From Pseudarthrobacter enclensis (GTDB taxonomy: Bacteria; Actinomycetota; Actinomycetes; Actinomycetales; Micrococcaceae): a DNA stretch of 64,000 nucleotides. Shown here piece by piece: positions 29,006-37,802 of the stretch; within the stretch, counting starts at the first letter, position 1, and each line of letters begins with the position of its first letter. A model generated the notes under the pieces. The model was not told the origin of the DNA. It made no database searches and was given only the letters and a program-made list of their open reading frames with translations. The DNA is taken from contig NZ_KQ758604.1 of assembly GCF_001457025.1 (NCBI RefSeq), positions 124,001-188,000 of the forward strand, given 5' to 3'. The position numbers and the translations under genes are program-made.

Positions 29006-29740
29006 ATGCTCCGCGCCCGCCCCCTCCACTTCACGTCCCGCATCGAGGACTGGAACCGGTTCCTCACCGCCTTGGGCCTGGTCCTCACGGAGGGGGACGG
29101 AGGTTTCCGGGTCTTCGACTCCGCCGCCGGACGGCTCGTCCTCCATGAGGTCCCCGACGGCGATCCGCGGGACGGGACCACGGCGTTCGCGGTGGAGGTG
29201 GGCGACCTTGCCGAGTTCGCCCGCCGCACCAACGAGTCCGCCGCCGGGGAGGGCGCCACCCCCGCCGAGCTGGTCACCGTGGACCACGGCGAAGCCTGCC
29301 GGATCACCGGCCCGGACGGGTTCAGCTTCCTCGCCGATCCGGCCGCGCACGGCGCGCAGTGCGCCGACGCGGACCCGGCGCTAGCCGTGGTCGCGGTCTG
29401 GTTCTCACCGGACCCCGAGGCTGCGGCCCGGACCCTGCGCCACGTCGGAGCCCGTCCCCGGCCAAACCCCGACAATGACGAAACCGCGGACTTCACCGCC
29501 AAGAACGGGGGGATCCTGATGGTCCGTCCGGCGTCCGGCCAGCCCCGTTCCGGGCTGGGCTTCGAGTACGACGGCGGCCTGGAACCGCTGCGGGAGCGGC
29601 TCGCCGCGGCCGGCTTCCCGGCGGGCGTCACCGAGGAGGCCTTTGGCAGCACCCTGCATGTTGGCAACCCTGACGCGGCCGTGTTCGCCGCCAGCGTGCC
29701 CGCCACGGTGTGGATCTCGGAGCGCCGTGCCATGGGGTAG
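29006..29740 (+). CDS. VOC (glyoxalase/bleomycin-resistance fold) protein
   Basis: A 244-residue protein made of two VOC modules. The first begins LHFTSRIEDWNRFLTALGL and contains FRVFDSAAGRLVLHEV; the second begins VVAVWFSPDPEAAARTLRHV. Metal ligands and substrate are not obvious. The ATG is 14 bases from the left end of a GGACTCCCG leader. It is followed nine bases later by the DUF4916 gene, so the two may be cotranscribed. Confidence 0.75.
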   Translation: MLRARPLHFTSRIEDWNRFLTALGLVLTEGDGGFRVFDSAAGRLVLHEVPDGDPRDGTTAFAVEVGDLAEFARRTNESAAGEGATPAELVTVDHGEACRITGPDGFSFLADPAAHGAQCADADPALAVVAVWFSPDPEAAARTLRHVGARPRPNPDNDETADFTAKNGGILMVRPASGQPRSGLGFEYDGGLEPLRERLAAAGFPAGVTEEAFGSTLHVGNPDAAVFAASVPATVWISERRAMG

Positions 29741-29749
29741 AACTTAACC

Positions 29750-30289
29750 ATGAACCTGCGCACCCCTGACCCGAATCCCGGCTGGCTCTCCGAAGAGGAC
29801 CTCTTTGAGGCGCGTGGCCGGCTGCCCATGGTCTACGTGGAGGCGGTTCCGGTCAGGCTCGATCCCCTTGGCTACGTCAACGAGGTGGGTACCCTGCTGC
29901 AGGCCGACACCGACGGCACCATGGTCCGCTCCCTGGTGTCCGGCCGGGTCATTTACCGCGAAACCATCCGGGCCGCACTGCTCCGGCACATGGAAAAGGA
30001 CCTGGGCCCGCTGGCCTTCCCGCAGCTTCCCATCAGCCCGGTGCCGTTCACCGTGGCCGAATACTTCCCGGCCCCGTCCCAGACGGGCTTCACCGATGAG
30101 CGGCAACACGCCGTCTCCCTCGCCTACGTCATTCCGGTCACCGGCGAATGCGAGCCCCGCCAGGACGCCCTGGAACTGACCTGGATGACGCCCGACGAGG
30201 TCCTCAGCCCGGGCGTGCAGCTCGAGTTCACCGGCGGCCGCGGCGGCCTGATCCGCCAGGCCCTGGCATTCGCGGGCGTCGGCTTCTGA
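29750..30289 (+). CDS. DUF4916 / NUDIX-like protein with degenerate NUDIX box
   Basis: A 179-residue cytoplasmic protein. The segment G-R-V-I-Y-R-E, seven residues, then R-H-M-E-K-D-L-G aligns with the NUDIX box G-x5-E-x7-R-E-U-x-E-E-x-G. The first Glu and the Arg are kept, but the REUxEE part is RHMEKD, so two metal-binding Glu are replaced by Lys and Asp. The fold is probably NUDIX; classical pyrophosphatase activity is doubtful. The ending LELTWMTPDEVLSPGVQLEF is typical of DUF4916. It follows the VOC gene by nine bases. Confidence 0.75.
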   Translation: MNLRTPDPNPGWLSEEDLFEARGRLPMVYVEAVPVRLDPLGYVNEVGTLLQADTDGTMVRSLVSGRVIYRETIRAALLRHMEKDLGPLAFPQLPISPVPFTVAEYFPAPSQTGFTDERQHAVSLAYVIPVTGECEPRQDALELTWMTPDEVLSPGVQLEFTGGRGGLIRQALAFAGVGF

Positions 30290-30376
30290 CATCCCGCCGG
30301 GGCACGGGGGTCCCCGGTTTCAGGGCCCTGCCTTTGTAGACTGTAGGGCGGACCGCAAGAGAACTTAAGGACTCCC

Positions 30377-31453
30377 ATGACCGAAACACCAGCCCGGCAG
30401 CGTCGCGAAGAACTGGCTGGATCCCTGACCACCGGCAGCCACATCCTCCTGCCCGACGGTGAACGGACTGCGGAGATCCGGCAGCTGGAGCTGGAGCGCG
30501 ACGACTTCGGCGTGCCTGCCCTGGTCCTGGCCAGCCTGACCGGCGGAGGGACCCTGCGGATCGCCGCAGGCAGCACCGTCACCCTGGTGGAGGAAACGCA
30601 CGACGCCGTCACCCGGCTTCCGCGTGCAGCGGCCGCTGCGGCGGACGGCACGGGGACAGGTGGCGGCGCCGGGACAGCGGGTGGCACCGGCACCACCGCC
30701 CCTGCCGGCGACGCGGCACCGGCTGAACCCGGACAGGAGCAGCCCGGCGGCGGGCGTGCCGCCGACGTTCCCGGTCCCGCCGTCGTCGTCCCTCCCCTGC
30801 CGCCGGCCCCGCCCGCGGCCACCGGCCCTTCCGACGAGGAACTGTCCCTGATCCCCGCCCCTGACGGCACCCCGGAGTCTGTGGTGGAGGCCGCCGCGGA
30901 GGCGCATCCGGACGCGGTGGGCGTGCTGCTGCTGACGGACCGGCTCTCCAAAGGCGTGAACTTCAAGTCCGGCAGCTGCCTGAAGGACCTCACCGACCTT
31001 GCGCACGAGCTGTTCGTCACGCTCAAGGATGCCGAGGGCGCCCTGTCCATCGCGGACCTGCTGACGGTCCTGCCCTACGACGGGAACCCGGGCCGCTGGG
31101 CCTCCGTGGAGGCGTCGCTGGCGCTGGCCAGCTACATCTGCCGGCAGGACGGCCAGGACGAGCGGGCCGCCGTGTACGAGAAACTGATCCGTACCCCGGA
31201 AAACCAGGAAACGGATCCGTTCAAGGCCCGGATGGCAGCCAAGGTACGGCAGCGCTCCCTCAACGAGCCCAACCTGTACGACAAGGAAATCTTCCGTTCC
31301 ATCGACAACTCCAACCACGACGCGGAGCGCGAATGGCGGCTGCTGCGGCTTGAATCCCTGTTGTTCCTGCGAGCCCACGGCGGGTCGGAGACCATTGGCA
31401 TGTCGGAGCTGGAACGCCGGATCGGCAATGAGCTTGAGGCCGTCCGCTCCTGA
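30377..31453 (+). CDS. Hypothetical protein with Gly/Ala/Pro-rich linker
   Basis: A 358-residue protein without a family that I recognise. Residues 1-75 look like a small beta-rich domain (LPDGERTAEIRQLELERDDF). Residues about 80-150 are low-complexity Ala, Gly, Thr and Pro. Residues about 155-355 are helical and contain KGVNFKSGSCLKDLTDLAHE, TVLPYDGNPGRWASVEASLA and RLIRTPENQE-type segments, giving a helical-repeat look. No signal peptide or membrane helix is present. It has its own gap of 87 bases upstream and is followed by the SRPBCC gene 48 bases later. Confidence 0.6.
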   Translation: MTETPARQRREELAGSLTTGSHILLPDGERTAEIRQLELERDDFGVPALVLASLTGGGTLRIAAGSTVTLVEETHDAVTRLPRAAAAAADGTGTGGGAGTAGGTGTTAPAGDAAPAEPGQEQPGGGRAADVPGPAVVVPPLPPAPPAATGPSDEELSLIPAPDGTPESVVEAAAEAHPDAVGVLLLTDRLSKGVNFKSGSCLKDLTDLAHELFVTLKDAEGALSIADLLTVLPYDGNPGRWASVEASLALASYICRQDGQDERAAVYEKLIRTPENQETDPFKARMAAKVRQRSLNEPNLYDKEIFRSIDNSNHDAEREWRLLRLESLLFLRAHGGSETIGMSELERRIGNELEAVRS

Positions 31454-31501
31454 ACAAATTGGGCCTACCCGGGGCCCGGCGGGAGTTGTACATTCGGGGC
31501 T

Positions 31502-32230
31502 ATGACGAACAACCTCAGCGTAGTGATCAACGCCGACGCGCCGCAGGTCTGGAACATGCTGCGTGAACCGTCCCTTGTGGCCCAATGGCATGGCTGGCAG
31601 GCCGAGGACCTCGAATCCGAAATCAAGGAAATCTACTTCTCCGCCGATGTCCAGGAGGCTCCGGACCACACCAGCCTCACCGTGCACGGCGGCGACACCT
31701 TCGAACTCTCACCGGTTCCCGGCGGGACACGGGTCAACGTGACGCGCGGTGCCCTGGACCACGACTCCGAGTGGGCCGCCTGGGACGAGGACATCACCCA
31801 GGGGTGGCTCACGTTCCTGCACCAGCTGCGGTTCGCGTTGGAACGCCATCCGCACGGCAAGCGCCACACCCTGTTCCTGCACCTGACCGACGGGAAAGGC
31901 TCAGCCATCGAGAAGCTGGGGCTGGCCGACCTCCCTGCCCCCGGCGAGGAGTACCAGCTCACGCTGGGTACGGGCGAAAAGATCAGCGGCAAGGTCTGGT
32001 ACCGGACCAGCCACCAGGTGGGCCTGACCGTCCATGACTATGCCGAGCACGGCGAGGGCCTGCTGGTGGTGGCGGACCACCCAGCCATCAAGGACGTCCG
32101 CGAAGAGGGCGAGGGGTCACTGGTGATTGCCTTCACCTATGACCTCGGTGCTGCCAGGCTGGACGCCGTGCGGTCCTCTTGGGAATCTTGGCGTTCTGCA
32201 CAGTACCCCGAGTCGGACCCCATCAGCTAA
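31502..32230 (+). CDS. SRPBCC/START-like protein
   Basis: A 242-residue cytoplasmic protein. It opens with LSVVINADAPQVWNMLREPS, the strand and helix that begin the START/polyketide-cyclase fold, and continues with HGGDTFELSPVPGGTRVNVT and a long helix WLTFLHQLRFALERHP. The last 90 residues appear to be a second small domain. The ligand is unknown. The gene precedes tgt in the same direction with a 54-base gap. Confidence 0.7.
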   Translation: MTNNLSVVINADAPQVWNMLREPSLVAQWHGWQAEDLESEIKEIYFSADVQEAPDHTSLTVHGGDTFELSPVPGGTRVNVTRGALDHDSEWAAWDEDITQGWLTFLHQLRFALERHPHGKRHTLFLHLTDGKGSAIEKLGLADLPAPGEEYQLTLGTGEKISGKVWYRTSHQVGLTVHDYAEHGEGLLVVADHPAIKDVREEGEGSLVIAFTYDLGAARLDAVRSSWESWRSAQYPESDPIS

Positions 32231-33589
<1,359 letters not shown>

Positions 33590-33606
33590 CGCGCCGGGGC
33601 GGCCAT

Positions 33607-33679
33607 CCGCCGTCGAAATCGCTGGAGCGGTGCGGGGACGCTGAACCGGATCAGCGTCCCCGCACCGTTCCAGCGTCCC
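33607..33679. repeat. 73-bp palindromic direct repeat, family B copy 1
   Basis: This element starts CCGCCGTCGAAATCGCTGGA and ends CCGTTCCAGCGTCCC. Within it 25-base arms pair around a six-base loop with one mismatch. A second copy at 34672-34744 differs in only two positions. It begins 18 bases past the tgt stop and could work as its terminator. Confidence 0.85.
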
Positions 33680-33743
33680 GGCGTTTTCCACATCACGACG
33701 GCGGCACCTGGCCACTGCACGGAGCCCACCCGACACTGGGTTG

Positions 33744-34709
33744 ATGACACAGTCCCCGCCGCTCCCCGCAACGGATAACCTCTGGCGGACGGACCAACTG
33801 CGTACCGCGGGGCTCAATTCGCGTGCGGTCCTCCGGCTGGTCGGCAGCGGGAAACTGGTTCGGCTGCGGTACGGCTGTTACATCCGGGGCGAAGTGTGGG
33901 AAAAGCAGTCCGCCACGGTTCGCAGTGTGCAAAAGATCCATGCCCATGCCTACGGGACGTTGACGACGTCGACCGGCGGCTTCGTGTACAGCCACACCTC
34001 GGCTGCGCGGCTCCATGGCCTGTTTCTCTGGAACGTTGACGAACTGATCCACCTGCTGTTCCGGGTGCGGCCGTCCCAGGAGCGCCTGGGCAAGGACGTC
34101 CGCGGGCACACCCGGCCCTACACCGAGGCAGACGTCGTGACCCTTGGCGTCCTCCGAGTCACTGCACTTGAGCGGACGGCAGTGGACTGCGCGCTGATGC
34201 TTGACTACCGCCAGTCCTTGATCGTCATGGACAGCGCGCTGCGCCTCGGCGCGGATGCCGCCCTCATGCAGTCGGCGGCGGATGCGCTGGCGGGCCACCG
34301 CGGAATCCGGAACCTCCGGGCGGCGCTGGCCAATGCGGATGCCCGTGCCGAATCGGCCGGCGAAACTCTGACCCGGGAACTCATCACGCGGCTGCGGCTC
34401 CCCAAGCCGGAGTCCCAGGTAGAGGTGCACAGCCGAGCGGGCCGGCACCGGCTCGATTTCGCGTGGAAGGACAAGAAGGTGGCCCTCGAGTTCGACGGGA
34501 AGGTCAAGTACTTCGACTACAAGCCCACGGCCGAGGTCCTGTTCCAGGAGCGGCGCCGCGAAAAGGCGCTCACGGAGGACGGCTGGTTCTTCGTCCGCGT
34601 GGAATGGAAGGACCTGTTCCGGGAGCAGGAGTTCAAGCAGCGTGTCCTCGCGGCCCTCCGGCGGCAGCCTCCCGCCGTCGAAATCGCTGGAACGGTGCGG
34701 GGACGCTGA
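33744..34709 (+). CDS. AbiEi-type winged-helix / DUF559 nuclease-fold protein
   Basis: A 321-residue protein. The N-terminal 60 residues are a winged helix of the AbiEi antitoxin type (DQLRTAGLNSRAVLRLV and LVRLRYGCYI). The C-terminal 100 residues look like a DUF559/Vsr-type PD-(D/E)xK fold: RLDFAWKDKKVALEFDGK gives the Asp and the Glu-x-x-x-Lys. The partner toxin AbiEii is absent from both sides. The last eleven codons, encoding AVEIAGTVRGR, and the stop lie inside the family B repeat, and the other repeat copy lies upstream, so the gene is bracketed by direct repeats. The ATG at 33744 follows a possible TTG. Function is unknown. Confidence 0.75.
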   Translation: MTQSPPLPATDNLWRTDQLRTAGLNSRAVLRLVGSGKLVRLRYGCYIRGEVWEKQSATVRSVQKIHAHAYGTLTTSTGGFVYSHTSAARLHGLFLWNVDELIHLLFRVRPSQERLGKDVRGHTRPYTEADVVTLGVLRVTALERTAVDCALMLDYRQSLIVMDSALRLGADAALMQSAADALAGHRGIRNLRAALANADARAESAGETLTRELITRLRLPKPESQVEVHSRAGRHRLDFAWKDKKVALEFDGKVKYFDYKPTAEVLFQERRREKALTEDGWFFVRVEWKDLFREQEFKQRVLAALRRQPPAVEIAGTVRGR

Positions 34710-34744
34710 ACCGGAACAGCGTCCCCGCACCGTTCCAGCGTCCC
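34672..34744. repeat. 73-bp palindromic direct repeat, family B copy 2
   Basis: This is the second copy of the 33607-33679 element, two mismatches over 73 bases. Its 24-base arms pair perfectly because the change in the left arm restores pairing. It includes the last codons and the stop of the AbiEi/DUF559 gene and ends 13 bases before the stop of yhhQ. Confidence 0.85.
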
Positions 34745-34757
34745 CGGTGAAATGAGG

Positions 34758-35486
34758 CTAGGCCGTGGCAACCGCCCCGTAGCTGGGTTCGCGCTTCTTG
34801 ACCCACCCGATCACCAGGGACGTCACCGGCACGAAGAGGAACTCTACGAGGGTCTTGTAGACGAACCCCACCAGCACGTAGTTGGCGAACATGCCAAAGT
34901 CCGTGATGCCGATGACGGACGCTGCGATGCTGCAGAAGATCAGGGTGTCCACGAATTCGCCGGCACCCGAGGACCCCATCAGCCGGGCCCACAGCGACTT
35001 TTCGCCGGTACGGGCCTTCATCCTCACCAGGATCCAGGAGTTGATGGTCTGGCCTGCAAGGAACGCCAGCAGCGAGGCCAGCACAATCTGGGGCACCGGT
35101 CCCAGCGCCCCCTCCAGGGCGGACTGCTTGGCGGCGCTGTAATCGTCGTCGAACCCGGGAAGGGCAATGATCACCCAGTAGCACAGGGAAGCGAACACGG
35201 ACAGGGCAAAGGTGGTCACGATGGCCTTCCGCGCCACCTTGAACCCGTAAACCTCGCTGATGACGTCGCCCAGGATATAGGCGAGGGGGAAGAGGAAGAA
35301 GCCGCCGTCCGTCACGATCGGGCCGAAGGCCACGCCCTTGGACGCGCCGATGTTGGACAGGATCAACACCACTGCCATCACCGCCAGCATGATGCCGAAG
35401 TACGGCGACCCAATGGAGGCGAACTTCGCGGCGGAGTCGGATGGCATGGTTTCGGGCAGGGCGTTCCGGCCGGAGGCAGGGGACAT
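34758..35486 (-). CDS. yhhQ: Queuosine precursor transporter (VUT/YhhQ family)
   Basis: A 242-residue inner-membrane protein with about six helices. Family features are LILSNIGASKGVAFGPIVTD, FPLAYILGDVISEVYGFK and AGQTINSWILVRMK. YhhQ takes up preQ0, preQ1 or queuine for Tgt. The gene is convergent with tgt, separated by the AbiEi/DUF559 gene and its repeats. The start is the ATG at 35484-35486; no strong Shine-Dalgarno sequence is seen, and an in-frame upstream ATG adds a hydrophilic stretch that is unlikely to be translated. Confidence 0.9.
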   Translation of the reverse strand: MSPASGRNALPETMPSDSAAKFASIGSPYFGIMLAVMAVVLILSNIGASKGVAFGPIVTDGGFFLFPLAYILGDVISEVYGFKVARKAIVTTFALSVFASLCYWVIIALPGFDDDYSAAKQSALEGALGPVPQIVLASLLAFLAGQTINSWILVRMKARTGEKSLWARLMGSSGAGEFVDTLIFCSIAASVIGITDFGMFANYVLVGFVYKTLVEFLFVPVTSLVIGWVKKREPSYGAVATA

Positions 35487-35615
35487 GGGTGTGATCCGTT
35501 CAAAGTGGTTCGCTCGGCGGCTGGACTGCTGGCCCGCCGGCTGTATTAGCACTGTCCGTCCCATTCTCCCACTACCGCCCAGGGACCCCCGCCGCCGGCC
35601 GGCAGCCCATGCATC

Positions 35616-35659
35616 TGAACGCGTTCAAAACCGTGGCATACTATTTCTGAACACGTTCA
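35616..35659. promoter_or_regulatory. Tandem TGAAC(G/A)CGTTCA operators of the TetR gene
   Basis: Two 12-bp dyads, the perfect TGAACGCGTTCA (35616-35627) and TGAACACGTTCA (35648-35659), lie 32 bases apart, each followed by AAA. They occupy the promoter of the downstream TetR gene, 17 bases upstream of its start, and lie in the gap divergent to yhhQ. The spacing is about three helical turns, so two dimers could bind on the same face. Confidence 0.75.
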
Positions 35660-35675
35660 AAACACGGGGGGCAGG

Positions 35676-36332
35676 ATGGCAGTCAAGAGCGAGCAAACCC
35701 GCCAAAAGCTGGCCGACACCGCCCTGCACATGTTCCGCGAGATCGGGTTCGAGAAGACCACCATGCGGGCCATCGCTGCGGAGGCCGGGGTATCCGTGGG
35801 GAACGCCTACTACTACTTTGCGTCCAAGGACGACCTTGTCCACGAGCTTTATGTCCAGGTCCAGGAGGAGCACGCCGCCACGGCTGCGCTGGCGCTGGAG
35901 GGTTCCGGGAGCTTGGGCTCGCGCTTGGGAGCCGTGCTGCACGCCGGCTTGGACGTGATGGCGCCGTACCACGCGTTTGGCGCCGACTTCGTGTCCACGG
36001 CCATCCGCCCCACCTCGCCGGTCAATCCCTTCTCGGAGGCTTCAACCCCCGCCCGGGAGGCATCGCTGGCGATTTTCCGGCTGGCGGTTGACGGCGCCCG
36101 CCCGGCGGTTCCCCGGAAACTCCGGGCCGACCTGCCGGAGCTGCTGTGGCTCGGCTACATGGGCATCACCCTGTTCTGGGTATACGACACCTCCCCCGGA
36201 CAGCAGCGCACCCGGCGCCTTGTGGACGGTGCGGCACCGCTGATGGCACGGGGCCTCTCCCTGGCCCGCCTTCCCGGGGCCGCCAAGGTCCTCGATGACA
36301 TCCTCAGCCTCAGCCGCAGCATTCGCAGCTGA
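35676..36332 (+). CDS. TetR-family transcription regulator
   Basis: A 218-residue regulator. The N-terminal helix-turn-helix is TTMRAIAAEAGVSVGNAYYY FASK in the usual place (residues about 25-50), and the C-terminal ligand domain is of the TetR_C type with helices to residue 215. Two dyads in front of the gene suggest autoregulation. It is followed 48 bases later by a TIGR01777 epimerase gene in the same direction, which it may also control. The ligand is unknown. Confidence 0.85.
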   Translation: MAVKSEQTRQKLADTALHMFREIGFEKTTMRAIAAEAGVSVGNAYYYFASKDDLVHELYVQVQEEHAATAALALEGSGSLGSRLGAVLHAGLDVMAPYHAFGADFVSTAIRPTSPVNPFSEASTPAREASLAIFRLAVDGARPAVPRKLRADLPELLWLGYMGITLFWVYDTSPGQQRTRRLVDGAAPLMARGLSLARLPGAAKVLDDILSLSRSIRS

Positions 36333-36380
36333 GGCACCGCAGCACAAAACCACCACCACAGCACAGGAAACCAACGCAGC

Positions 36381-37313
36381 ATGAACCAACCAATGGGGGA
36401 ACAGATGGGCACGACCAAGACCGTGGTGCTGGCCGGAGCTTCGGGCTTTATCGGCAAGTATGTCCGCAAGCGGTTCCGGCAGGACGGCTGGGCGGTGCGG
36501 CTCATCGGCTCGGCGTCGGGGACATCCGCCACCGGCTGGGACGACGACGACGCCCTCGTCCGGGTGCTCAACGGCGCCGACCTCCTGGTCAACCTCGCCG
36601 GACGCTCAGTGTCCTGCCGCTACAACGCGCGGAACAAGGCGGTGATCCGGGAGTCGCGGGTCCGCACAACCGAGGCTCTTGGCCGTGCCGTGGCGCGCTG
36701 CCAGGAGCCGCCGTCGACATGGTTGAACGCCAGCACGGGCACCATCTACCGGGACGCCCGGGACCGGCCGCAGTCGGAGGCGGACGGTGAAACGGGCACC
36801 GGTTTTTCGGTGGAGGTGGCCAGCGCCTGGGAGGCTGCCCTGGCGGCCGCAGACACGCCGCGGACCCGGAAGATTCCGTTGCGGATGGCGATCGTGCTGG
36901 GCCCCGGCGGGGGTGCGCTGCGCCCGTTCGCGAACCTGGCACGGCTGGGGCTTGGCGGCCACATGGGCGACGGGGACCAGAAGTTCAGCTGGATCCACGT
37001 GGAGGACTTGTACCGGAGCCTGCGGTTCCTGCACGCTCGGACCGACATCACCGGCCCGGTCAATGTGGCATCGCCGGATGTGGTGAGCAACCACGAACTG
37101 ATGCGGCTGGTCCGGCGCGCCTACGGGAAGCGGGTCGGGCTGCCCACCCCCGCGTGGCTCCTCAGGGCCGGCGCCATCCTCATCCGCACCGAAACCGAGC
37201 TCGTGCTCAAGAGCCGCTGGGTCATGCCGCAGAAGCTGTTGTCCTCCGGATTCATCTACACGCAGGCCGAACTGGGCGGAGCGCTGAAGCAGATCGCCGG
37301 CTCGCGGCCATGA
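36381..37313 (+). CDS. TIGR01777-family epimerase (NAD(P)-binding)
   Basis: A protein of 310 residues, or 302 from the third ATG, related to extended SDRs such as YfcH. The cofactor motif is VVLAGASGFIGKYVRKRF, followed by LLVNLAGRSVSCRYN and ESRVRTTEALGRAV, the family signature. The C-terminal third has WIHVEDLYRSLRFLHA. The best ribosome-binding GGGGG precedes the ATG at 36405, so that start is preferred although the longer frame begins at 36381. It sits after a TetR gene and overlaps the next gene by four bases. Confidence 0.85.
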   Translation: MNQPMGEQMGTTKTVVLAGASGFIGKYVRKRFRQDGWAVRLIGSASGTSATGWDDDDALVRVLNGADLLVNLAGRSVSCRYNARNKAVIRESRVRTTEALGRAVARCQEPPSTWLNASTGTIYRDARDRPQSEADGETGTGFSVEVASAWEAALAAADTPRTRKIPLRMAIVLGPGGGALRPFANLARLGLGGHMGDGDQKFSWIHVEDLYRSLRFLHARTDITGPVNVASPDVVSNHELMRLVRRAYGKRVGLPTPAWLLRAGAILIRTETELVLKSRWVMPQKLLSSGFIYTQAELGGALKQIAGSRP

Positions 37314-37714
37314 CCCGGCCGCGGCGCGTGGTGCTGGACACGCCGGCCCTCGCAGTGGGGACGCTGGTGAGCCTGGTGTGCCTGGCCCTCACCTTGGCGT
37401 TCCAGAGCGGCGGGACCTGGTTCCTGCCCATGTTCCTGGCCACGCTCGTGTGGGGAGCCGTGCCCGCCGCGGTCCTGGCATTCTGCTGCGGAGCGCCGCT
37501 GGGAATCCTGCTCCATCCCGTGCGCAGCCAGTGGCTGCACGTTGCCGCTTTTGCCGGGCTGGGTGCACTCCTAGGCACCGGCCTCGCCGCGCTGAGGCCA
37601 TCGCCCGGTTCCGACGCCGGCTTCATGCTGTCCGCGGCACTCATCATGGCCGGCGCCCTGGCTGTCGGCCGCCTGGCGGTCTGGCGGATGGCCCGCGTGG
37701 ACCCTGCAGGGTAG
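37310..37714 (+). CDS. Small hypothetical membrane protein
   Basis: A 134-residue protein with about four hydrophobic helices (residues about 10-30, 37-57, 68-88 and 100-120) and a short charged tail. No family is recognised. The ATG overlaps the stop of the epimerase gene (ATGA), so it is the last gene of the TetR-epimerase operon and probably acts with it. Confidence 0.7.
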   Translation: MTRPRRVVLDTPALAVGTLVSLVCLALTLAFQSGGTWFLPMFLATLVWGAVPAAVLAFCCGAPLGILLHPVRSQWLHVAAFAGLGALLGTGLAALRPSPGSDAGFMLSAALIMAGALAVGRLAVWRMARVDPAG

Positions 37715-37776
37715 GCGCTCTTGTGGCGGTGAACACAGCCTTCCCGGCGGCACTGTTCAGCGCCACAAGGCAGCGC
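37715..37776. terminator. Long hairpin after the small membrane protein gene
   Basis: CTTGTGGCGGTGAACA (37720-37735) pairs with TGTTCAGCGCCACAAG (37754-37769) with one mismatch, and GCGCT/AGCGC extends the stem beyond a two-base bulge. It starts one base past the stop codon. It may end the TetR operon. Confidence 0.6.
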
Positions 37777-37802
37777 ACGACGCCGGGTGGCAGGATGGGT
37801 GC

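Noticed and set aside
33744..34709. Complete AbiE toxin-antitoxin system
   Set aside because: Only the antitoxin-like winged helix is present; the nucleotidyltransferase toxin gene is absent on both sides.
35487..35675. Possible preQ1 riboswitch before yhhQ
   Set aside because: I could not find a convincing preQ1-type fold or ligand-binding core in the leader.
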